DNA of 40,277 nucleotides from Chara braunii (taxonomy: Eukaryota; Streptophyta; Charophyceae; Charales; Characeae), in the NCBI GenBank assembly GCA_003427395.1, contig BFEA01000081.1, forward strand, positions 1,079,348-1,119,624. Reading direction: 5' to 3'. Shown piece after piece: positions 19,181 to 30,495 of this stretch. The translations under genes were made by a program, and so were the position numbers. The stretch's first letter is position 1. Every line of letters begins with the position of its first letter. The notes under the pieces are model-generated. The model saw nothing but the letters and a program-made list of their open reading frames with translations, had not been told where the DNA came from and did not search any database.

Positions 19181-20809
19181 ATAAAGGACAATCTCCCGTT
19201 TGATATGGTACTAGGAAAGGACCGAGGAGAGGCAGCAGGAGCCATACTGCACCTAAGAAAGCATGAGTGTAGGCTTCCTAGTCCCTCAGGTGTTGTCAAG
19301 ACAGCCCGCTTGTTCCATGTCTCAGGAGCAGATAACTCCTTGGCACATTGCTGCCTCAGTGCTCCCGAATTCGTGCGATTAGTGAAGAAGGAGCATTCAG
19401 AAGAGCAGGTCTTCGTGGCCTATGTCAGGCCAATCACTGAGCCTAAGAAAGAGGAGCCCACCAACCCACTTGTTGCCAAGCTGTTGGAAGAGTACGCAAA
19501 CCTATCAGAGGCTCCATCAGGAGTAGTTCAGCATCCCATCCAGCACCACATTAAGATAGAGCTTGGCAGTAAGACTCCTAAGGGAGCAGTGTATAGGATG
19601 TCTCCCAAGGAATTCGGGGAACTGCACAAACAACTAGACGAGCTCCTCGAGAACGGGTGGATTAGGCCCAGTTCGTCTCCATTTGGAGCACCTGTTCTCT
19701 TTGTCCCCAAGAAAGAGGGAGAGTTGAGAATGTGCATTGACGATAGAGGTCTCAACGCCGTTACAGTAAAGAATGCAAAACCACTGCCCCGTATAGATGA
19801 TCTGTTGGATCGGGTGCCGGGCTGCAAGTACTTTTCAAAGATACATTTGAAGTCAGGGAACCACCAGATTGAAGTTCACCCTGATGATCAGTATAAAACG
19901 GCATTTAGGACTAGATACGGGCAATACGAGTTTATAATGAAGCCGACCGGCCACATTTAGCGTTGTATGAATGATTTCTTTAGGCCGTGGTTACATAGAT
20001 TTGTAGTCGTCTACTTAGATGATATTTTGATTTTTAGTAAGACCCTCCATGAGCACGAGGCCCATATGAGGCAGATCTTGGAAAAGTTGTACGAAGCAAA
20101 TTTCAAGATCAACGCAAAGAAGTGCAAATGGGCCAAGACAAAGATTTTGTACTTGTGCCACATATTAGATGGTGATGGCATAAAACCTCAGGACAGCAAG
20201 ATCGAAGCGATCCGAGACTGGCCAACCACGCGTACCCTCTTAGGATTGGCTAATTACTATAGGAAGTTCGTGAGGAACTTCTCTGCAATTGCTGCTCCCC
20301 TTCACAGACTGCTAAAGAAAGAGGCAACCTGGAAGTGGGTTGAAGACTATACATCGGCCTTGAAAAAGTTGAAGCAGGCCTTGATAGAGTATCCAGTCCT
20401 CAAGGTAGCTGACCCATCCTTACCCTTTGTTGTTACTACTGATGCAAGCCAATATGGCATTGGTGTTGTTTTTACAGCAAGATGATGGCAATGAGTACAA
20501 ACCCGTAGAGTTCATGTCCGCTAGGTTGCCTTAAGAGAAGGTAGCGACATCCACCTATGAGAGGGAACTCTACGCTCTCAAGCAAGCATTAGACCATTGG
20601 AGACACTGCTTGCTTGGGAGGCACTTCAAAGTCTATTCAGACCACGAGGCATTGAGGTGGTTGAAGACCCAGGCCAAGATGACACCTAAGCTTACTAGGT
20701 GGGCCGCCGAGATAGACCAGTTCAACTTCAAGCTCAAGCCAGTCAAAGGAAACTACAAAGTGGTTGTCGATGCCCTTAGTAGAGGAGAGCCGACTACTTT
20801 GGAGCTATA
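19181..20809 (+). pseudogene. Element 1 protease end, reverse transcriptase and RNase H
   Basis: The protease C-terminus ([12 protein letters not shown]) is followed by a linker and RT fingers ([16 protein letters not shown], then CIDDRGLN). The first catalytic Asp position reads KIHLKSG, His at 19844-19846, where Ty3-type RTs have KIDLKSG. About 20 bases are lost and a stop (TAG) arises near 19950-19960 in the region of the GLTNAP motif. YLDD is intact at 20012-20023. RNase H starts at TTDASQYG (about 20437), shifts frame near 20465, has a stop TAA at 20532, and continues through YERELYAL and YSDHEALRWL to DALSRGE at 20790. Loss of an RT catalytic Asp plus the breaks make it inactive. Confidence 0.9.
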
Positions 20810-20818
20810 GTTCACTAT

Positions 20819-22275
20819 TTGGATATAGGGTCAGACTTACAGCAAAAAGTCATGAATGCGTACGCGCAGAACCCTATCTATACTAACCTCCTTAAGAGAG
20901 TCAAGGAGGACCCGGCCAATGAACCTCACTACCGCACCACTAATGGGTTATTGTTTGAAGACAAACGTCGTAGATTGGCTATGCATTCCCAACAGCGAAG
21001 AGATCCGTAGTCTGATCCTTCGGGAATGTCACGATACAGAAGGGCACTTTGGTTGGCAAAAGACACTCACCAATCTGATACGTAGTTGCAAAGTATGCCA
21101 ATGCAACAAAACTACGACGAGAGCCCCATTGGGTCTTCTCAGACCCCTGCCTATCCCATTAGGACCTGAAGATTTTGTGTCCATTGACTTCATGGATACT
21201 GGGGTCAGGAGTAGGCATGGCAAGAGCCAAGTCATGGTTATAGTTGATAGATTTAGCAAGTATGCAGTGATTGTTCCTTTGCCCTCTGAGGCATGCACCG
21301 AGCTAGTGATAGAGAAGTTTTTTTTATCATTGGGTCAGTGAGCATGGTTTACCGATGTCAATAGTCAGTGACATAGACACCAGGTTCACCAGTCAGAACT
21401 GGCAGGAACTTATGAGAGTCTATGGTTCTAAGTTGTTGATGTCATCTGGCCGTCATCCAGAGACAAACGATCAAACCGAACCGATGAACAAAATCCTGCA
21501 ACAAATTCTCAGAATGTACATTGGACCAGATCAAGTCAACTGGGATGAGATGCTCCCAAAGGTAGCAAGTGCTTACAATAACAACATTCATCTAGCTACT
21601 TGTCGCACTCCCAACGAGTAACACAAGTCTTTTAGACCGCGCAGACCGTTTGAGGGACTGAACCAGGACCAGATTCAGAAATTACTGCCCGGTACCAGGG
21701 AGTGCGCGCCCAACACAAAATGGAAATTGCCAAAGTGGTGGAGAACCTCAGGAAGGCCCAGCACATAATGATAGAGCAAGCTAACAAGCATCGTCAACCG
21801 TCACAGTTTCAAATAGGCAACCTTGTCTGGGTCAAGTCCAAAGAATTTACTCCTGAGAAGAACATCTCACAAAAACTGTAGCCTGCATAAAAAGGACCGT
21901 GGCCAGTTCTAGAAGTCAAAGGCGGAGACGATGGACCATTCTACACGATAGAAATTCCAGCACACCACCATAGCTACCCAATCTTCCATGCGTCACAGTT
22001 GCTGCCTTGCACTACGAGTCCGCAGTTCCCATCGAGAAGATCCATGATCCCTCCGGATATGGACGGAAGGTACAACATTGACAACATAGTAGATGCAGAT
22101 GTATTTAGGACAAGAGGTAGAGGTCGTCCATAGAAACAATATAAAGTCACAGTTGCTTACCAAGAGCTAGAGGACAATCGCTGGTTTACGCGAACAGAAC
22201 TTCTAGAAACAACTCCCGACATAGTTTGTGCCTATGAAAGAGCTAAGAAAGGTAAAGATCCTACGATAGATTGAA
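20819..22275 (+). pseudogene. Element 1 integrase with chromodomain-like tail
   Basis: The N-terminal zinc motif is shortened: CHDTEGHFG, then CKVCQC at about 21037-21105, with the middle part missing. The catalytic core has SIDFMD (about 21180), SDIDTRF (about 21364) and HPETNDQTEP (about 21453), so the DDE residues appear present. Frameshifts occur near 20975 and in a T8 run at 21320-21327. The frame also has stops at 21619, 21878 and 22131. The GPWPVLEV region (about 21897) is the usual Ty3 integrase C-terminal module. The end (YNIDNIVDADVF, then YKVTVAYQELEDNRWFT) resembles a degenerate chromodomain, which in chromoviruses guides integration to heterochromatin. Confidence 0.85.
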
Positions 22276-22300
22276 TTGTTCTCGGAGGACCTCAAATTTA

Positions 22301-22312
22301 GGCCGGCGGGAG
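22301..22312 (+). promoter_or_regulatory. Element 1 polypurine tract candidate
   Basis: GGCCGGCGGGAG directly precedes TGAAACAG, the proposed start of the 3' LTR. It is G-rich but has three pyrimidines, so either it has decayed or the boundary is slightly off. Confidence 0.5.
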
Positions 22313-23215
22313 TGAAACAGTTTTCACCTTTGAGGTAGCAGTTGCAGATCCCAGAGCTCGATCCCCAAACCTCTCCCTTACCCACGTACAGTACCGATCG
22401 CCCGTGTGTGCTTGAACCCACGACCTGCGTTTGGAAAGCCGCCTGTTTGTTTGCTGTAGGTAGGGTGGTTGTCGGGTCTTGAACGGTAGGTCTGTAGGTT
22501 AGAGGTCTTAGCAGTGGTAGGAGTCGTAGCCGCTGTGTTGAAAGGTCAAGCCATAGCTGCTGCAATGTTGAATGGTCAAGGGAGGTTCCGAAACTGGCCC
22601 TTCATGAGTCATAGTAGTCAGTCCGTAGGCAAGTGGTCAAGTGGGTAGTCTTACCTTGCTTAGTCAGCGGTACCTAGTCAGCGGTACCCAGTCTCAGTCG
22701 CACCTTGTCAAGTCAGCAAGTACTGTGTGGGACTGTGTGCACCCCGGACCCGGTGGAGAGGGGCAGACCAACGACAATCCCAAGTATAAATCAGGAGACA
22801 GCAAGCAGTCATGGATTCTGCCTGTGAGCCGTGCGGAAGCATTGCCGGTGTCTTGTGTGCGGAGGTCTGCACGTGCCTGTTGATGAAGAGGGCTAAGAGG
22901 AGGAAGATCGGCCATAGCCGACAGTTTGTCAGTAGAGGAGAGAGATGGCGGCCATAGCCGCCGCGTCAGCGAGATTAGAGTGTTGGTAGGTGTGTGTGCG
23001 TATGTGTGTGTGTGCGTGCGGGACTTCCAGGGAGATCCAGGGTGTGTGTACGAACAAGTTGCCGAGAGTGCAGAGGTTGGCCATAGCCGACCAAGACAAG
23101 TTTGAATCTAAGTTGCGTTCTTAGCTTCATTATCTCTGAGCTTTGTGTGGGCGCATGTCGCCAGCTTGATCATCATCTGTTTGTACGCATGTCGAGAAAG
23201 ACAAGTCTGATTGCA
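22313..23215 (+). repeat. Element 1 3' LTR (about 903 bp)
   Basis: It starts TGAAACAG and ends GATTGCA, the same end as the 5' copy. A TATA box TATAAA lies at 22785-22790, with the shared R-U5 part from 22823. Hairpins with CATA loops lie at 22908-22921, 22947-22962 and 23075-23092. GT-rich microsatellite-like sequence lies at 22985-23018. The U3 part (22313-22822) has no counterpart at the 5' end. Confidence 0.75.
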
Positions 23216-23253
23216 CACGAACCAAACACGACCAAGCACGAAGTACCCGGCAC

Positions 23254-23259
<6 letters not shown>

Positions 23260-23323
<64 letters not shown>
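23260..23323. repeat. (GA)n microsatellite
   Basis: About 62 bases of pure GA repeat lie 45 bases after the 3' LTR of element 1. Confidence 0.95.
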
Positions 23324-23324
<1 letters not shown>

Positions 23325-23370
23325 GCGGTAGGCAGGTCGGATGGGTCATGTAGATGGTAGGTAGGTCGAC

Positions 23371-23497
23371 TAGGGACCTCGCTCCACTACTTTCGACATG
23401 CACAAAAGACTAAAATCATGGCGGTGTATCTTTCCATGTTCTAGCGGAGGATTCACTCTCGTTTTGCACATGTCGAGAGTAGTGGAGCAAGGCCCTA
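23371..23497. mobile_element. Compact MITE with about 35-bp terminal inverted repeats
   Basis: The left end GGGACCTCGCTCCACTACTT (from 23373) faces the complement of GTAGTGGAGCAAGGCCC at the right end (to 23495). The arms extend through TCGACATG and CAAAA on both sides. TA flanks both ends, consistent with a TA target duplication as in mariner-like elements. The centre carries GTGTATCTTTCCATGTTCTAG, shared with the copy at 11164 and with the repeats at 37.98 and 39.6-40.3 kb. No transposase is encoded. Confidence 0.8.
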
Positions 23498-23796
23498 CAC
23501 AGTAGGTCGAGTAGGCAAGTCGGTAGGTCGCATAGGCCGTGTGGGGCTACAGCAAGCAGCCCAAGCTATACGAAAGCTAGACCAAAGAAGAGCAGTGAGA
23601 TGAACTGCCCAATTCATATACTTGGCCACCGAGAGAAAACCTAGCGGCACGTTCGACAACGACAAAAAATGTGCGGCCAATACTCGTGGGGCGTTGGACA
23701 AAAAGAAAAAGAAAACACCGCAAAAACAACAGGAAAAAAAGAGAGAACAAGCGGGGCGCTCGACAGCAGGGTGGTACTCCCCAAAACGTGCCTCCA

Positions 23797-23893
23797 TAAG
23801 GTACCGCCTGGATTCCAGGCCGATCACTCGAACGGGTGGCCCAGATTGCCGGCAGATCAGAAAGAGCAGCCTGGAATCCAGGTCGTACCTTAT
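23797..23893. mobile_element. Small foldback element made of nested palindromes
   Basis: The left arm ATAAGGTACCGCCTGG(A/T)TTCCAGGC faces its complement at 23868-23892. Each arm itself contains the palindrome CCTGGATTCCAGG/CCTGGAATCCAGG. The unit is 97 bases and non-coding. Confidence 0.7.
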
Positions 23894-24120
23894 GACAAAT
23901 GGCAGTTTCTTTAGCCTTGCATCCCACAAGGCACTTTGAACAAAAAATCGAAGGAGTCCCTCGAAAGCAGGCACCTTGCCGTTGGGGCCGTAAAATATTT
24001 TTCTAATCCCACAGGCCCGACGTCGGCGGGGCTTTCGGGAAAAGTCTGGCGAAAAGTGTGGGGCCAGCAAGGCACCTGCTGCATGTCGCCAAAAAAAAAA
24101 AAAAAAAGAGAAAAAACTGC

Positions 24121-24236
24121 CGTTTTGTCAAAATGGACATCTTTTATTTTTTGAACGAAATTGAAACCGAGTTTTCGGCCAAAAAACTTGGATTCAATTT
24201 CGTTCAAAAAATAAAAAATGTCCATTTTGACGAAAT
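24121..24236. mobile_element. Foldback element with about 50-bp arms
   Basis: The arm from CGTTTTGTCAAAATGGACAT (24121) through TTTTTTGAACGAAATTGAAA faces its complement from about 24186 to 24236, with few mismatches and a short centre (TTTTCGGCCAAAAAAC). An A18 run lies just upstream at 24090-24107. Confidence 0.8.
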
Positions 24237-24239
24237 GGT

Positions 24240-25042
24240 CGTTAAAACGCCTTTTCGACCTGCCGACTTTTTGGGGTATGGGTAGGGGGGCGGCAGCTTT
24301 TGGAAATCCGTTCCTGCAGCGCGGCGGGGGTCGCGGCCATCACGACACATCGCCAACAGTGAGTAGAAAGGCGTTTTTTTTTTGGATCCTGATGCCTCCG
24401 GTACCATGTTGGATCTCCCTTTCAAGTGCAAAAGTACCTCTACCAACTAATGTGGGGTCCAAGTAGACACGGAGCGTTGGTGCACGTTTCCTTTTTTTCT
24501 TTTTCACTGTGAGATATATAGTTGCGCTGCCTATAGTTGCCCTTTTTCAGTCGTGTTTCCATGCAAGTCGTCGGTAGAGGCTGAAAAATTTGCTGCTTAT
24601 CGGACGGCTTATCTCACAGATGGGCACAGTCTGGTCCCAGCCATAGGAACTGTAATCTAATGTAGTAGATGTAATAGATTCTCATGACCAAAAGAGCGCA
24701 CCTTTTCTATCTGTATTTTGGCTAAGATCAAGTGTAATATCGGTTCTGAATCTTCTGATCAGTTCAATATCTGATCAGTGGTCCATCAGTGGGGGGGGGG
24801 GGAACAAAAAAATAGCAAAGAAAATTGCAGCCAGCATAAATCTTACTGAAACCATTCTTTCGCCATGCAGTCCTTTCTTTTCTTTCCTTATTTTGGCTTT
24901 TCTCCTAGTTTCTCTTATATTTCATCTTTTAGCTTTTCTTTTATTGTGCCTCTCGCGTACAAAGCTCCCCATTATCATGTCGTTGACCACGAGCTGCCTA
25001 TGTCCCTGCATGCTGTGAAAAAGAGGCAGAGTCAGCCCTCAG
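24240..25042. other. Unassigned stretch between foldback repeats and element 2
   Basis: This contains a G12 run at about 24790-24801 and T-rich sequence at 24865-24960. I could not find the 5' LTR or a PBS of element 2 here. Confidence 0.4.
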
Positions 25043-26614
25043 ATGCAGAAATCCTGCCATTGTCGCGATTGCGCCATAGACAATGGCGCTGCAGCCGAGT
25101 TTAACAGTGTCTCTAGCTGTCCGGAGGAGAAGGTCAAAGAGCGTGGACCAGGGCGGAGAAACAATCCTCAACATAAGAGGAGGAGGAAGAGGCCAAGCGG
25201 AAAACCGCTATTGAAGGTTGTGAGCCCATCTTCAAAACAGTCTCAACCCAGTCTGATACAGAGGTGAAAAGGGATCTGGTCACATGTACGTGCCCTTATA
25301 GATCGTCACTTCTTTGGTGAGCTCCCTAGTCTAAAGTCCCAATTACATGACCAGGTGAGACAGCTTTGGACTTAGATGGCGGAAATGGCCAAGGCGCACC
25401 GTGACCAGAGGCAGCAGATGGCAAATCTGCATCAGACCCACATATCAAACTCCCTTCCCCTACCTCTTGTTGCTAACCGTTTTGTCCTTGCACTGCTCCA
25501 TACTTCTTCGTTGAGCTTGGTTGCCAGTCTTTCAGAACCTGCAACAGATGCAGATTCTGCTGCCGCTACAAGTGACAATGCAGTAAATTCTGCAACTGCT
25601 GCACCCCTGAGATCGGAACCAGAAATGGCTGGTCCCAGCTATAGCAGTCCATACATGGACAAAAAAGCGGTGATGATACCGTCCAGATACGATGGCGAGG
25701 AAGATGTTGAGTCCTGGATCAGCTCCATGAGAGCTTACTTTGAGGTACAAGGCACTCAAAGAGTGAACCCGTCCTTGATCCTAGGGACAAACGTTGAGGT
25801 TGTCGTACGGGGCTTCCGAGAAGTCCAAGCTATGCCAGTTGGATATCCTAAGATCGATCTGACAGAGTGGCTTAAATACCAATTGCACAGTTTAAGGACT
25901 CACATGCTGCAGCTAGAGTAAGGATCCAACTTGATGACCTCAAGCGCAACAAGTGGCAGGGCACCATACACAAGTTGCAGTTGCTGGTGGTGAACTCTTT
26001 GCAACACCAAGGATGGAACTGGCAGCGCAATCGTGCTTAGATATAGTAAAAGGTGCGGTTCCGACCACTTTCACAAATTGCCTAGGCAGGGATTTCTTTG
26101 GTTATACTGACTGATTTCCTTAATGAAGGATGTAGTCAGTCTCGAGGCACCAAACCTCGTTAGCAGAGCAAGCAGCGAAACGACCTTTGTCTGCGGAAGG
26201 TTTCATGGTAGCAACGGTCTTGCTGTGTTTAACTTGCTGGAGGCTGAAGGGGAGGCCGAATCAGATGACCCCATTCCTGGCGACGGCCAAGAACACAACA
26301 TTGATACAACCTATTCCTCGACCCAAGAATCCGAGATCAATAACGAAGAGGAAAAATTCAGTGCCTTCAAAAAGACTGCCCATGATAAGGGAAACCAAAA
26401 CCGGAACTCATTAAGGAACTTCGTCGCACTCCCAAAGGAAGCCAAAATCCCAGCCAATCCGAAGGACGCAAGTATTAACCCTTGGGTTGACCTCCGGATT
26501 AGTGAGGCTGAAATACAGGCTAGATTAAAGAAAGGAGGTTGCCAACATTGCCAGGAGACTAATCATAAGGTCCAAGGATGCTTTAGGCTGCATGGAAACC
26601 AGAATCGCGCGTAG
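25043..26614 (+). pseudogene. Element 2 gag, broken
   Basis: One frame carries basic and Ala/Ser-rich N-terminal sequence with stops at 25265 and 25373, then the capsid-like start (SRYDGEEDVESWISSMRAYF, about 25681-25740). Near 25900 the frame shifts and the capsid continues as RIQLDDLKRNKWQGTI. From 26123 an acidic linker (EAEGEAESDDPIP) leads to a CCHC zinc knuckle at 26540-26581 (CQHCQETNHKVQGC, CX2CX4HX4C). The frame ends at 26612. Gag would form the particle and bind RNA. Confidence 0.75.
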
Positions 26615-26889
26615 AGAGTTCACCAGCACACGCTACACCAAGGGAGTCTGAACTGGTAAGTAGTGGTTCCCCCAACGAACATGTCAAGGTCCCACAGTCC
26701 TCCCTTGAAGCCCCAACGTCTGCTGATTCCAAGGCTAACGCTTGTCATGTTTTGAATGTGGAGCCTTGGGAGGAGTCTGAGAAGGTTGAATTTCACTATC
26801 ACCTAGTCCATTGGGTTGAGATAAAATAGCAATGCGCTCAAGGGACAACAAAGTTAATCTTCTTCAAACCTATCATCAACCACCGCTAT

Positions 26890-27220
26890 CTCTGTCTTGA
26901 TTGATTATGGTGCCACAACTAATTTTATGTCACCACACGAGATACGCAAGGTGAGTTTGGAGATGAAGCCAGTGGCTTTGCAGAGCCCTTGCCAAACTCA
27001 AGTAAGCAACAACATCTACACATGCAGTCTAAGGTGCGCGCACTACCTTTGACAAAGAAAACAACTATAACACACGCCTTAAACTTCTATGTCCTTGACA
27101 AGTGACAACTATAACACACGCCTTAAACTTCTCTGTCCTTGACAAGTGTCCCTTCCACGCAGTCCTCGGGTTGGGCTGGCTACAGTACCAATGTGAATGA
27201 ACAAAGTGGAAGGAGTCACT
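26890..27220 (+). pseudogene. Element 2 aspartic protease with DYG in place of DSG
   Basis: LIDYGATTNFMS lies at 26897-26932. The Ser of the retropepsin Asp-Ser/Thr-Gly motif is Tyr (26906-26908). A 44-bp segment is exactly tandemly duplicated apart from one base (27061-27104 and 27105-27148), which with stops breaks the frame. The C-terminal PFHAVLGLGWLQ follows at about 27155-27190. It is inactive as read. Confidence 0.7.
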
Positions 27221-27737
27221 TTTCATGGTCAAAGATGCATCCGGGAACAAGCGTCCTGTCCTCTTGGATGAGAAGCTCGAATCCCAATAACTTTTCTTAA
27301 TGCCATGCAATTCTGCAAGAAATGGCGCGAGCGTAAGGAGGATAAACAACTGTATGTTGCTTTGTTCACCCTACTCATGTACCTTCTACTTTTGCGGCCA
27401 GTTATGATTCTACTTGGCATGATAAGTCTACTTTTATCCCTACATCTACTTCTATTCCAAATGAGATTTGGTTGCGACTATATTTTCTGCATTCAGTCTT
27501 AGCAATCTCTGCACCATTGTTTCGACCTGAACAACTGCGAATTCCTTTCACATAATTGCATTTTTCAATTTGTTGGAAAATAGATCTACAGACTAATAAT
27601 CTGCGACCTGATATAGATAATCCTTCTTCTGATCCCCCATCCCCGCCGATCCCAACAAGCCAAAAGCCTGCTCGACCGATTACCGAAAGTTATGGCCGAA
27701 CCCCGTGGAGTTCCCACACGATCGGTCAAACACACGA
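27221..27737. other. Element 2 linker between protease and RT, decayed
   Basis: There is no continuous frame. Short hydrophobic and Pro-rich stretches are seen. It is probably the spacer ahead of RT, eroded by stops and indels. Confidence 0.4.
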
Positions 27738-28960
27738 TTGAGTTGGTCGAAGGCGTTGTTCCTCCAAGGGGCTATGTATACCGTATGGGATCCAGCGAGT
27801 TGGAGGAACTCTGAAAACACATCGATGGGGTGATCCACAAGGGATGCATAAAGCCTAGTGAATCTGAATTTGGTGCACCCGTTATGTTTGTCCCAAAGAA
27901 AGGAGGCAAACTCTGTATACGTATTGATTGCCGTGGTCTAAACCGCATCACAAGAAAAAATGAGTGCCCATTGCCACATATAGATGATTTATTTGATGTT
28001 GCAAATGAGTTTAAGGTCTTCTCCAATATCGACCTAAAGTATAGGTACCACCAGATTGAAGTCGAACTTGCAGACCAGCACAAGACTGTGTTCAAAACTC
28101 ACGATGGGCTTTATGAATTCACCATAATGCCCTTCGGTCTTACGAACGCACCGACCACCTTCCAAAGTTTTATGGACAAGGTCATCCGCGAACAAATTGG
28201 TCGATTTGTGGTTGTGTATCTCATTGACATTCAGATTTTCAGCAAGTCGACTGAGCAACACATGAAGCATCTTGAGGAAGTGTTCACAATCCTCAAGAAA
28301 ACACAGCTCCATCTCAACTTAGAGAAATATGAGTTTGGGAGGGAGAGCGTCATCTATCTTGGGCACCGATTGTTTGCTGCAGGCCGTGAGTCTGAGGCCA
28401 CCAAGGTTGAGGTTATACACAAGTGGCCTCAACCCACTTGTGAATTGCATTCTTTTGTTGGTCTTGCATCATACCATCAGAAATTTGTGCCCCGATTTTC
28501 TATTGCCGCTCGCTTGTTGTCGAAACTAACAAGCAAAAACATATCTTACAAGTGGGATGCAACATGTGAGACCACTTTTCGAGCCTTGAAAGAGGCCTTA
28601 GTAAGTTGTCCTGTGCTCCGCATATCGAACTCCCAACTCAGATCCGTAGTCGCTACGGATGCGAGCCAGTATGGGATTGCCGCACTGCTGCAACAAGATG
28701 ACGGTGATGGTTTGCGGCCGCTCGTGTACTACAGCAAACACATGCCCAATGAAAAGGTAGTTACTTCCACCTACATGCGCGAGGCATTGACCCATTGGAA
28801 GCACTATCTTTTGGGACGCCGTTCTCATGTCATGAAACCTTGAAATGGATAAACAGGCAAAATACCTTGTTCCCTACTTTGACTGGCTAGTTCCATCAGA
28901 TTGAAAATTTTGACTCTGAATGAAAACACAAAAAGGGCTATTATAATCGAGTTGCTGATG
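27738..28960 (+). pseudogene. Element 2 reverse transcriptase and RNase H
   Basis: RT starts near VVPPRGYVYRM, with a stop TGA at 27811. It continues through FGAPVMFVPKK, CIRIDCRGLNRI and NIDLKYRYHQIE (first Asp present), MPFGLTNAPTTFQ, and YLID at 28217-28228, where the family has YLDD, so one catalytic Asp is replaced by Ile. RNase H starts at VVATDASQYGIAALL (about 28645) and runs to 28843, where the frame ends; similarity continues in another frame to about 28980 (VADAFSPYP). The enzyme cannot be active as read. Confidence 0.9.
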
Positions 28961-28983
28961 CATTTTCTCCCTACCCCGAGTAT

Positions 28984-30166
28984 ATGACTTGCCTTGTGAA
29001 CCCCTATGACCTCCGAAAGAAACTGAAGGAGAGGGTCGTTAGGCAAACTTCCAAGGACCCGAACTTTAGTCTGATCCTTAAGCAGTTGCGGGCTGACCCC
29101 AACAATCTATTTGATTTTCACGAATGCGAAGGACTGGTTTTCCACGTTATGGAAACAATGACCGTTTGTGTGTACTCAACCATGAGCCTCTCTGCACACA
29201 TTTCTTGGATTTGGGTCTCGGTAATGGTGGATACTTCGACATTGCAAAAACCTACGGAAACATGTTGCAAGACTGGCCTCAATGAATCAAACCATAGGGG
29301 GCTCTGCTCAAACCCCTCCCCATTCCCAACGGTCCCTGGAGAGTTCGTCTCCATCGACTTCACTGACATGGGGAAAACGAATGGGTATTCGCAAGTGATG
29401 GTGATTGTTGACCGCTTTTCAAAGTTTCTAAATTCCCTTGCCACCTCATGCCCCAACCGAACTCATGATCCAAAAATTCCACCAGAAGTACATTCTGCAG
29501 TTCGGGACACCGAAAACCCTTCAGAGTGATTGGGACCCGTGCTTCATAAGTGTCGATTGGAAGGACTTCACGGGCCAACTCCCTGGCCTCAAGCTAAGTA
29601 TGACATCTGGTTGAAACCCTGAACCAACGGTTTGGCTGCGGAAATTAACCAGACTGTGTTTCAGCTTCTTCGTGCCTATTATCCCTGATCAAGAGACGTG
29701 GGATGAAGAGTTGTATTCGGTCAAGGGGTCGTACAACAACTCCATTCATTCGTCCACCGGCATGACACCTAACAGGCTGCATTAGGGTTGGCAGATCCGT
29801 AATCTGCTCTCCTACCTATTCCCTGAACCACCCGCCGGTCTGACACCTGGCAGGCCTGGCCTCAGCGCCAAGTATGATCGCTTGCTCAAAGTTGCCATTG
29901 CAGCAATGACCAAGCGACAGCACGACATGATCCATCATGCGAATAAGAAGCGCCCACCAGCAACAATCAAAGTGGGAAGTTATGTCAAACTTTTAGAGGA
30001 AGAAGGGGTGTCACACAAACTTCTCCCTCTCTATTATGGTCCGTGGGAAGTCTTGGATGTGATTGGTGATGATAAATTTGGTCCTTCAAACGTAACTGTC
30101 GTGCCTCCTCATCTGCGCACGTACCCAGTCTTTCATGCATCAAAGTTGTATATCGTGAGGACATGA
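28984..30166 (+). pseudogene. Element 2 integrase, fragmented
   Basis: The segment after RNase H is followed by EFVSIDFTDMG (about 29341), IVDRFSKF (about 29404), SDWDP (about 29526) and YNNSIHSSTGMTPNRL (about 29734). The DDE E-containing HPET..QTE segment is badly eroded (29600-29640). The frame is broken by indels and stops. 29882-30164 gives one clean frame ending YGPWEVLDV and YPVFHASKLY, the usual C-terminal module of Ty3 integrases. Confidence 0.8.
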
Positions 30167-30189
30167 TCCCTCATGCAATTAATGGTGGC

Positions 30190-30484
30190 CACAAGATCGA
30201 CATAATTAAAAATCACATGGGGAAGGGACGGAACAGAATATCAGGTCCATTTCCTGTACCACCCGTTGGATGATCTCTATTGGATTTCTAAGAAGGAACT
30301 CCTGCGCAGAGCACCTCGCGTTGTGAAAGCATACAGACCAGAGATACCTTCCGAAGCTATTCCCAAAATCTCTGCAAAACACACTGCTATTGAGTACTTA
30401 CGGAATCTCTTTGCCATATTCTCGTACCACACGTTTGTCGGGGACGTAGAACGAGTTACTCACTCGAAGGGACCTCGCTCTTGA
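30190..30484 (+). pseudogene. Element 2 chromodomain-like C-terminus
   Basis: In frames that shift near 30240, IDIIKNHMGKGR is followed by YQVHFLYHPLDDLYWISKKE and LLRRAPRVVKAY. This follows the chromodomain layout (Tyr-rich strand, W in the last third, C-terminal helix), but the first aromatic-cage strand is weak. It ends with TGA at 30482. Confidence 0.6.
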
Positions 30485-30493
30485 GAGGGGGGT
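30483..30493 (+). promoter_or_regulatory. Element 2 polypurine tract
   Basis: GAGAGGGGGGT lies directly upstream of the LTR start at about 30496, the expected place for plus-strand priming. Confidence 0.65.
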
Positions 30494-30495
30494 AG

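Larger units (their letters stand above)
12827..23215 (+). mobile_element. Element 1: degenerate Ty3/gypsy chromovirus-like LTR retrotransposon
   Basis: Order on the + strand: partial 5' LTR, PBS, about 2.2 kb leader, gag, protease, RT, RNase H, integrase, chromodomain-like tail, PPT, 3' LTR. The order RT-RNase H-integrase defines the Ty3/gypsy superfamily. The element has several in-frame stops, at least four frameshifts, a changed catalytic residue in RT and a 1.3 kb foreign insertion, so it cannot act on its own. It lies antisense inside the 20-kb intron of the TRS85-like gene. No convincing 5-bp target duplication flanks it; the 5' end lacks U3, so the original left edge is lost. Confidence 0.9.

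Noticed and set aside
22385-22450. tRNA-like sequence on the minus strand (GTCGTGGGTTCAAGC) in the 3' LTR
   Set aside because: Only a T-arm-like word; no D-arm at the right distance and no cloverleaf.
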